DNA of 64,000 nucleotides from CAZAPG01 sp964486935 (GTDB lineage: Bacteria; Chloroflexota; Anaerolineae; 4572-78; J111): NCBI GenBank assembly GCA_964486935.1, contig CAZAPG010000007.1, positions 134,536-198,535 of the forward strand. The letters are read 5' to 3'. The position numbers and the translations under genes were made by a program. Shown here one piece after another: positions 58,004 to 64,000 of this stretch. Under the pieces are notes generated by a model. The model did not search any database, was not told the origin of the DNA, and saw only the letters and a program-made list of their open reading frames with translations. How positions within the stretch are numbered: the first letter of the stretch is position 1; every line of letters starts with the position of its first letter.

Positions 58004-60925
58004 CTAAGCCGGGGTTGTGGCCTGCGGGGCGTCGGAGCCGGGCAGTTGCGAGGGCGGCACCAGTTCTATGGGTTTTTCGTTTTGCTGGCGCACGCGCCAG
58101 ATAACGCCCAGGGCCACCAGCACCAGCAGGGCAACGGCGTAATTAGCCACTTCCCAGAAGGTTTCATCGGTTTCGGTGAGCGGGTTGAGCACCCGGGCCG
58201 ACGTGCCCCGCGAGCGAATAGAGAGCAGGTCCAGGTCTTCAACCGACCAGTCAACGGCGTTTTGGGCAAATTGCAGGCTGTTAAAATAGCGGTCGCGGGT
58301 GAGGGTCGATGAAATTTCAAAGACGATATCGTTGAGAAATTCGGCGCTGCCAACCACAATCAGCCGGGCCGATTCGGGCGATGACTCGATGGTGCCGACG
58401 GTGTTGGTTGGAGTCTCTGCCGGCGCGGCGGCTTCATTGCCCTGAGGCTGGGTAAGCGGATTGGGTTTGTCTTTGAAGTAGCTTTCAAACACGCCCTGCA
58501 CCGCCACGGCCAGCGGATACGATTTCTGTTCGCCTTCTACCGGAAAGCCGTATTGCGGGTAGGTTTGCGTATCGGGGAGAATGTTGATATCGCTGCGCAG
58601 CCACGATTGCGGGCTGGATTCGAGCAGCACGGTGACATCGCGGTTGGCGTTTTGTTCTTCAGCAACCGTTACGGGCGAAACCCAGTTCATGGTAACAGCC
58701 GGCAGGTTGGCCAGCATAGGGCTGTTGGAGGCCATAGCGTTGGGCCGCACGTCAACAAAGAAGGGATAGGGCATCGCCTGAATTTCCTGCACCTGAATTC
58801 CGCCCAAATCGCGGGCTACCTGCACCGGGAACGGCTCGTTTTGGGGGTCAAGCACCATAGCCTGTTGCACGGTGATGCCGTAGCCGGCCAGCATGTCGCG
58901 CAGGCCGTTTTCAATGGGGGCAACACCCAGTTGGCCGGTGAACTGGTCGGGGTTGAGGGCGTAGTTACCGGCAGCTACAATCACCGAGCCGCCTCGCATC
59001 AAATACTGGTCGATGGCGTAGCGTTCGGCATCGCTCATATTTTGGGGGGCAATGACCAGCAGCACGTCCACATCGGCGGGCACCTGGCCGGTTGACAAAT
59101 CGACCTGGCGCACGCTGTACTCCTGCCGCAACTGTTCAGCAATGGTGTTGTATTGCTTAAAGCCGGGCTGGGGTTGGCCAAAAGCGTTGGGCGCGGGCGT
59201 GTCGGGCGGGGTCCACAACCCAACCACCTTCAGAAAGCCGGAGGATGAGCGTTTCAGGGCCGACTCGATGGTGGTGCGGATATCGGCCTCGCTAAAATCG
59301 CCGGAGGGGAAGAGCAGTTGCGGCTGCCCGTCGCCGGTGTCTAAAATCATATGCAGGTAGTAGCTTTGGTCGGAGAAGAGGGCCACGGGGATGGGTTGCA
59401 ATCCGAACTGCTGAATAAGGGTTTGGCGGTTGACACTGCTGTTGGGGTCATCCACGTTGACCACCTGAAAATTGAATTTGCCGTTTGACTGGTTGGCAAT
59501 TTCTCCGGCTACTTTCTGGATGGTGTCCGGGGCCGGGGCCAGCCATTGGGGCAAAGCGTCGGGGGTAACGTACAGGGTCAGGCTGGCCGGATTCTCCAGC
59601 CCGGCCAAAACGGCGTCGATGCTTTGAAAGCCGTAAACGGTCCTTTTGATGGCGCGGGTCAGGTCGTACTCAAAGTTGCGCAGGCGCACGTCAACCTGGC
59701 CGTTGGGAAAAGGTTGAATTTCAATAAGGTCTCTAAAGTTGAGCACCTGGCTCTGGTCGCCGTAGCGCACCAGAATGTCGAAATAGGCATTGACCACCGA
59801 GGCCCCGTAGCGGTCGGCAGCCTGCAGCGGGGTAGGCTGAATGCCGTAGGTTTGGTTGGCTTCGGCTTCCAGGTCCGGGTTTTGGATGGGGTCGACAATT
59901 TCAACCTGCACGTTGCCGTTAGAAGCAATGCGATACTCTTCCAGCATGTCGCGGATGCGCGGCACCAGCGGGGCCAGCAGGGGATGGGTCTTTTCGCTAA
60001 AGTAGCCGCGAATGAGCAGCGGCTCCTGAACGTTGTTGAGTAAATCTTTGGTGACGGGCGACAGGCTGTAAACCTGATTTTCGGTCAGGTCGGCGCGGGC
60101 CTGGCTAACGGGGAAAAGCCAAACGTTGAGCGCAATCAGGTTGACGGCAATGAGCGCGCCGGTTAGCAGCAGGCTGCGGCGGTAGGGCATGGTTTTTTGG
60201 CCGCTGCTCCAGCGTTTGCTATCCAGCGAGATGACGTTGAAGGTGAGAAAAAGGGCGGTTAGGGAGAGATAGTAAACCAAATCGCGCAGGTCTACCACGC
60301 CGCGCTCAATGCTTTCAAAGCGGCTGCCGGAGCCAACGGCGCGCAGAATTTCGGCCACGCTATCGCCAAAAAAGGCGGTGACGCCCTGCGAACCGACCAG
60401 ATAAAACAGCCCGCCAACCAGAATGGTCAGAATCAGGGAGACAATCTGGTTATCGGTGCGGGAGGAGACAAACAGGCCAATGGCCGCATAGGCCGAGGCC
60501 AGCAGCAGCGCGGCCAGATAACCGCCAAACACCGGCCCCCAATCTAAATTGCCCAGCAGCGAAACAGTAACAGGCAAAAAGATGGTCAGGGCCAGGGCTA
60601 CGGCTACCAGCCCCATCACGCCCAAAAATTTACCCAGAACCAGTTGCACAATTCTGGTAGGCAAGGTGAGCAGCATTTCCAGGGTGCCGCTGCGCTCTTC
60701 TTCGCTCCACTGGCGCATGGTCAGCGCGGCCACCAAAAAGATGAGCAAAATGGGCATCCAGCGGAACATGGGGCGCGCATCGGCAATGCCGCGGGCAAAA
60801 AAGGCGTCTACCCAGAAAAAGGTAAACAAGGTGGCCGCCAGAAACACGCCCACAAATATCAGAGCCATGGGCGAGCCAAAGTAGCTGTTAAGTTCTTTGC
60901 GGGCCAGGGATAGGATTTGTTTCAT
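58004..60925 (-). CDS. ABC transporter permease fused to GldG-like auxiliary domain
   Basis: A 973-residue fusion. Residues 1-245 are an ABC-2 permease (GldF-like) with about six helices (for example ILLIFLVAALTMRQWSEEERSGTLEMLLTLP). After a further membrane segment at about 258-280, the GldG/ABC_transp_aux domain covers about 285-700 (LSPVTKDLLNNVQEPLLIRGYFS, LLVIAPQNMSDAERYAIDQYLMRGGSVIV), and one C-terminal helix follows (about 930-950). In Bacteroidota GldF and GldG are separate gliding-related proteins; elsewhere such sets are of unknown function. AAGGAGG precedes the ATG. Second in the operon, 68 nt after the ATPase gene. Confidence 0.85.
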   Translation of the reverse strand: MKQILSLARKELNSYFGSPMALIFVGVFLAATLFTFFWVDAFFARGIADARPMFRWMPILLIFLVAALTMRQWSEEERSGTLEMLLTLPTRIVQLVLGKFLGVMGLVAVALALTIFLPVTVSLLGNLDWGPVFGGYLAALLLASAYAAIGLFVSSRTDNQIVSLILTILVGGLFYLVGSQGVTAFFGDSVAEILRAVGSGSRFESIERGVVDLRDLVYYLSLTALFLTFNVISLDSKRWSSGQKTMPYRRSLLLTGALIAVNLIALNVWLFPVSQARADLTENQVYSLSPVTKDLLNNVQEPLLIRGYFSEKTHPLLAPLVPRIRDMLEEYRIASNGNVQVEIVDPIQNPDLEAEANQTYGIQPTPLQAADRYGASVVNAYFDILVRYGDQSQVLNFRDLIEIQPFPNGQVDVRLRNFEYDLTRAIKRTVYGFQSIDAVLAGLENPASLTLYVTPDALPQWLAPAPDTIQKVAGEIANQSNGKFNFQVVNVDDPNSSVNRQTLIQQFGLQPIPVALFSDQSYYLHMILDTGDGQPQLLFPSGDFSEADIRTTIESALKRSSSGFLKVVGLWTPPDTPAPNAFGQPQPGFKQYNTIAEQLRQEYSVRQVDLSTGQVPADVDVLLVIAPQNMSDAERYAIDQYLMRGGSVIVAAGNYALNPDQFTGQLGVAPIENGLRDMLAGYGITVQQAMVLDPQNEPFPVQVARDLGGIQVQEIQAMPYPFFVDVRPNAMASNSPMLANLPAVTMNWVSPVTVAEEQNANRDVTVLLESSPQSWLRSDINILPDTQTYPQYGFPVEGEQKSYPLAVAVQGVFESYFKDKPNPLTQPQGNEAAAPAETPTNTVGTIESSPESARLIVVGSAEFLNDIVFEISSTLTRDRYFNSLQFAQNAVDWSVEDLDLLSIRSRGTSARVLNPLTETDETFWEVANYAVALLVLVALGVIWRVRQQNEKPIELVPPSQLPGSDAPQATTPA

Positions 60926-60944
60926 TATGAGTCCTCCTTGTTAG

Positions 60945-60996
60945 GATTGGTCAGTAGTTAGTGGTTGGTAATTGGTAAACTGACCAATGACAATTA
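60945..60996. repeat. Foldback repeat array (TTGGTAATTGG words) overlapping a gene end
   Basis: ATTGGTCAGTAGTTAG, TGGTTGGTAATTGGTA (60946-60977) and the inverted ACTGACCAATGACAATTA (60978-60996). On the minus strand it supplies the TAA stop of the ATPase gene. Confidence 0.6.
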
Positions 60997-61914
60997 CGCT
61001 GTGGTAGCTAACTGGTTAAAGACGGTTTCAAGGGTGCGCACATCTTGCTTGAGTTCGCGCACAGGCCAATCTTTTTGACGAGCCAGCTCATAAATGGCCG
61101 GGCACAGGTCTGTTTGGGATAGGCTGCGGATGCGGTAGGCAGGTTTGCCATCGGGCGCGTGGAATTTTTCGACATGCTGCACGCCGGCCAGCGCTTTGAG
61201 CGACGACTCGACGCCCGGATTGTCTTGCTGTAACACCAGCAAGGCATCGCTGCCGGTGGAGAGGTCGGCCAGGCGGGAGTCGGCCTTGATCTGGCCGTTC
61301 ATAATAATGATGACCCGGTCGCACACGGCCTCAACTTCCGAGAGGATATGCGATGAGAACAGCACGGTGCTGTTGCGGGCCAGGCGGCGAATGAGCCGGC
61401 GAATTTCGACAATCTGGGTGGGGTCCAGCCCAATGGTGGGTTCATCGAAGATGAGCAGTTTGGGCCGGTGTAAAATAGCCTGGGCCAAACCGACCCGCTG
61501 CCGAAAACCTTTACTAAGCTGGCCGATAGGCCGGGTCAGGTGGTCGGTCAGGCCGGTAGCGTACACGGCCTCTGAAATGCGCTCTCGCTGCTCTTCGCGG
61601 GGAATTTGGCGCAGGTCGGCCATTAGTAACAGATAGGATTGTACGGTGAGTTCCGGGTAAACAGGCGGAGTTTCCGGCAGGTAGCCAATACCGGCCTGCA
61701 CTTCTCTGGTGTGGGCCAGCACGTCCAGCCCATTAATTTTAACAATACCGGTATCGGGCTGGAGATAGCCGGTGAGGGTTTTGATAGTGGTTGACTTGCC
61801 GGCGCCGTTGGGGCCAAGCAGGCCCACCACCTCGCCGGCGGCCACTTTGAAAGAGATTCCCTTGAGCGCTTCGATGGGGCCATACGATTTGGTCAGGTTG
61901 GTAACTTCTATCAT
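60994..61914 (-). CDS. ABC transporter ATP-binding protein (GldA-like)
   Basis: A 306-residue ABC ATPase. Walker A is GLLGPNGAGKSTTIKTL (about 33-49), the signature LSKGFRQRVGLAQAI (about 133-147), Walker B LLIFDEPTIGLDP (about 153-165), and the H-loop SSHILSEVEAV. The C-terminal tail (about 230-306) is a regulatory extension as in drug- or Gld-type exporters. It powers the permease-GldG fusion that follows. AGGAGG precedes the ATG; it is the first gene of the three-gene operon. Confidence 0.9.
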   Translation of the reverse strand: MIEVTNLTKSYGPIEALKGISFKVAAGEVVGLLGPNGAGKSTTIKTLTGYLQPDTGIVKINGLDVLAHTREVQAGIGYLPETPPVYPELTVQSYLLLMADLRQIPREEQRERISEAVYATGLTDHLTRPIGQLSKGFRQRVGLAQAILHRPKLLIFDEPTIGLDPTQIVEIRRLIRRLARNSTVLFSSHILSEVEAVCDRVIIIMNGQIKADSRLADLSTGSDALLVLQQDNPGVESSLKALAGVQHVEKFHAPDGKPAYRIRSLSQTDLCPAIYELARQKDWPVRELKQDVRTLETVFNQLATTA

Positions 61915-62024
61915 AGCGTCCTCCTGATTGAATATAAGGGGGCAGGGATGTTCGGCACAATACCGTATAGAATAAATGAGTTTCTTTAATTGAACTTTAA
62001 GTTGAGCTTAAGAATAGCTTAAGA

Positions 62025-62062
62025 CAAAAAAATTACCCCGTCGGGTATCGAACGGGGTAATC
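62025..62062 (-). terminator. Rho-independent terminator (minus strand)
   Basis: On the minus strand TTACCCCGT pairs with ACGGGGTAA around TCGATACCCG, followed by TTTTTTTG. It lies 206 nt after the hypothetical gene downstream of groEL and would end that transcript. Confidence 0.8.
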
Positions 62063-62082
62063 AATTATCTATAAATCTATCT

Positions 62083-62267
62083 ATTACCCACATCTTTGGC
62101 ACCCGGCGTTCGCCCCGAATTGAAATTCAGGGCTAACACTTGCGCCTGCGCTGCAAGTGCAGGTGTAACTAAAGTATGCTAAAGCACACTGTTTTCACTC
62201 TGACAAGGACATTTTGAGTCGGCTTTGAGCCGACTTGAGCTATTAGCCTGCGAATTCATTCGCAGCA
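62083..62267. repeat. Mosaic of small hairpins, possible repetitive RNA element
   Basis: Consecutive palindromes lie side by side: CCGAATTGAAATTCAGG, CACTTGCGCCTGCGCTGCAAGTG-like pairing (ACTTGC/GCAAGT), AAGTATGCTAAAGCACAC, GTCGGCTTTGAGCCGAC and CTGCGAATTCATTCGCAG. There is no open frame. It sits between a gene end and a terminator and would be transcribed. Confidence 0.55.
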
Positions 62268-62879
62268 TTAGTCGTGCAGAAACGGGGCCAGGTAATTATT
62301 TACTAACCAGCTACTTGCTTCAAAAAAGGCATAAGTTCGCCTGAAGGGTTCATACTCCAGTGATGTCACCGGTTGAATTTCGGCCTGATAAATCATGCGC
62401 TCAATTTCTTCAATTCGGGCCAGCAGCTCGCCGGGTAAGCCTGGCACGCTAACATCTCCGTAGGTGGGCTGGCGCTGCGGAAAGGTGATGGCTTCAGCCG
62501 GCAAACGAGGAAGCACCGCCAGCGCTACCAGCGCATGATTGAAAACCACAAGCTGGTGGTCTAAAAACTCTGGCTGATCGGCAGGCGTCAAATTCCAGTT
62601 GAAATCTTTCTGCACCCAACCCCAATCAAAAAGCACATGCTGAACCAGCGTTCTCAATTCTGAAAGTGAAACCTGAGGAGAAGTCCGCTGGCTTAAAATA
62701 AAGCCTTCGCGCACTTCTCCCAGATGTTCCAGCGTGTTGGCCAGGCGACCGGCCATCACCGGGCCGGTCGCCCTGTTTTCTTGCAGCATTGCTGCCAGCG
62801 TTTGCCGGGTGGACTTAACCACATGAGCCAACTCTTGCAACGCTCGGCGAGTGGCGTGTAAGTCTGTAATCCCGGTCAT
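62268..62879 (-). CDS. Hypothetical protein downstream of groEL
   Basis: A 203-residue, mostly helical protein without membrane helices. Its N-terminal half has heptad-like spacing (LQELAHVVKSTRQTLAAMLQ). A central proline-containing stretch (VLPRLPAEAITFPQRQPTYGD) separates it from a C-terminal helical part ending ASSWLVNNYLAPFLHD. I do not recognise the family. It begins 26 nt after groEL on the same strand and is probably cotranscribed, but no shared function is evident. No good ribosome-binding site is seen. Confidence 0.6.
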   Translation of the reverse strand: MTGITDLHATRRALQELAHVVKSTRQTLAAMLQENRATGPVMAGRLANTLEHLGEVREGFILSQRTSPQVSLSELRTLVQHVLFDWGWVQKDFNWNLTPADQPEFLDHQLVVFNHALVALAVLPRLPAEAITFPQRQPTYGDVSVPGLPGELLARIEEIERMIYQAEIQPVTSLEYEPFRRTYAFFEASSWLVNNYLAPFLHD

Positions 62880-62905
62880 GGTAAATTTGTTTTGGCCTTA
62901 TAATT

Positions 62906-64000
62906 TTAGTAATCCATGGGTGGGGTGGGCGCTGCCGGTTTTTCCGGTTCCGGCACGTCGGTAATGAGCGCCTCGGTCGTCAGAATCATAGCCGCAATGG
63001 AGGCGGCGTTGTTGAGCGCGCCTTTTGTTACCTTGGCTGGGTCGATGATGCCGGCCTTGACCATATCGACATACTGGTCGGTCATCACATCGTAGCCAAT
63101 GCGTTTGCTATTTTGCTCTTGCTGCCGGCGGCGCACTTCTTGCACAATTACGGAGCCGTCGAGGCCGGCGTTGCGGGCAATGCCGCGCATTGGCTCTTCG
63201 AGCGACCGGCGCACAATGTTGATACCGGTTTGTTCATCGGGGTTGCTGCCGGTTACTTTCTCCAGCACCGAGGCTACGGTAATCAGGGCCACGCCGCCGC
63301 CGGGCACAATACCCTCTTCTACAGCGGCGCGGGTGGCGCTCAGGGCATCTTCAACGCGATGCTTTTTCTCTTTCATTTCCACTTCGGTGGCCGCGCCCAC
63401 GCCAATAACGGCCACGCCGCCGGCCAGTTTGGCCAGGCGCTCTTGCAGTTTCTCGCGGTCGTAATCGCTGGTGCTGTTTTCAATTTCGGCTTTAATCTGG
63501 TTGACCCGCCCCTTGATGGCCTCGTCGGAGCCGTGCCCGCCGATGATGGTGGTGTCGTCTTTGGTAGCTGTTACCTTATCGGCCCGGCCCAAATCTTGCA
63601 GGGTGGCGCTATCCAGTTTGCGGCCCATCTCTTCGGTAATAACGGTACCGCCGGTCAGAACGGCAATATCTTGCAGCATGGCTTTGCGGCGGTCGCCAAA
63701 GCCGGGGGCTTTGACGGCCAGCACGTTGAAGGTGCCCCGCAGTTTGTTGAGCACCAGGGTAGCCAGGGCTTCGCCGTCGACATCTTCGGCAATAATCAGC
63801 AGGTCGCGCTTACCGCTTTGCACCAGTTTTTCCAGCACCGGAATCAGGTCGGTGGCGGCAGAAATCTTTTTATCGTGAATGAGCACATAGGGTTCATTTA
63901 ATACGGCCTGCATGGCTTCCTGGTCGGTGATGAAGTAGGGGGAGATGTAGCCGCGGTCAAACTGCATCCCTTCCACGTATTCGGTTTCAAAGGCCAGGCC
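62906..64000 (-). CDS. groEL: Chaperonin GroEL, C-terminal part
   Basis: The window cuts the gene at its right edge; about 364 residues are visible, from GLAFETEYVEGMQFDRGYISPYF to the end. Family landmarks are present: the apical-domain EDVDGEALATLVLNKLRG, APGFGDRRKAML, the RVEDALSATRAAVEEGIVPGGG equatorial motif and NNAASIAAMILTTEALI. The C terminus ends in PAAPTPPMDY instead of GGM repeats, as in several non-proteobacterial GroELs. It folds proteins with GroES in an ATP-driven double ring. The start and any CIRCE operator lie outside the window. Confidence 0.96.
   Translation of the reverse strand, partial: GLAFETEYVEGMQFDRGYISPYFITDQEAMQAVLNEPYVLIHDKKISAATDLIPVLEKLVQSGKRDLLIIAEDVDGEALATLVLNKLRGTFNVLAVKAPGFGDRRKAMLQDIAVLTGGTVITEEMGRKLDSATLQDLGRADKVTATKDDTTIIGGHGSDEAIKGRVNQIKAEIENSTSDYDREKLQERLAKLAGGVAVIGVGAATEVEMKEKKHRVEDALSATRAAVEEGIVPGGGVALITVASVLEKVTGSNPDEQTGINIVRRSLEEPMRGIARNAGLDGSVIVQEVRRRQQEQNSKRIGYDVMTDQYVDMVKAGIIDPAKVTKGALNNAASIAAMILTTEALITDVPEPEKPAAPTPPMDY

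Overview
The window reads like a chromosomal segment of an uncultured Chloroflexota bacterium (Anaerolineae-like). This is inferred from gene content: a multi-domain cyclase/AAA/TPR regulator, a GldF-GldG style ABC system, a HoxEFUYH hydrogenase, paired GlgC-type proteins and many membrane glycosyltransferases. It also rests on the G+C-rich coding sequence broken by AT-richer small genes. No rRNA gene or marker in the window fixes the phylum. Most genes are housekeeping or metabolic; there is no prophage, CRISPR array or intact insertion sequence.

Layout. 1-7344: start of a Ser/Thr protein kinase, two envelope glycosyltransferases, a secreted SH3 protein, a TumE-like toxin-antitoxin pair and a membrane-anchored glycoside hydrolase. 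7467-7540: tRNA-Val(UAC) with its own promoter and terminator. 7828-18984: a catabolic cluster on the plus strand (FdrA, DUF1116, double-domain cyclase family protein, DinB, three-subunit xanthine dehydrogenase-type molybdenum hydroxylase, HUMPS-family aldolase/decarboxylase). 19116-29976: zinc ribbon protein, CoA-binding protein, O-acetylhomoserine sulfhydrylase, GAF sensor kinase, a 1353-residue double-cyclase/ATPase/TPR protein, an NmrA-like reductase, a soluble FtsK-like ATPase and a 2-keto-4-pentenoate hydratase-like enzyme. 30125-38267: a probable selenoprotein of the AhpD family, upp, tatA, an FAD oxidase, asnS, an orphan adenine methyltransferase and small membrane or secreted proteins. 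38374-47176: phosphohexomutase, TatD, polyprenyl synthase, two glycosyltransferases, YbaK-like deacylase, an MFS gene broken by an amber codon and a secreted protein behind a structured leader. 47266-49763: a GlgC pair. 49967-56643: hoxEFUYH with a maturation protease, hypA and hypB, under a near-perfect Rex operator. 56856-61914: DUF4340, GldF-GldG fusion and GldA-like ATPase. 62268-64000: a hypothetical gene and groEL (cut by the window edge).

Two things stand out. First, 30125-30682 is a single gene whose in-frame TGA sits exactly where the catalytic cysteine of the CxxC motif should be. It is followed 18 nt later by a bacterial-type SECIS hairpin, so it is probably a selenocysteine-containing peroxidase-like protein. 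Second, many intergenic junctions hold a short array of degenerate 6-10 nt units followed by the same words in inverted orientation (a foldback). Different loci use different words. Three foldbacks enclose a small gene (two of the four-helix-bundle S23/IVP family, one GxxExxY), the rest are empty, some supply the stop codon of the upstream gene, and three arrays lie in frame inside one membrane glycosyltransferase. In the catabolic cluster five consecutive junctions carry one. This looks like a family of non-autonomous mobile or self-propagating elements.
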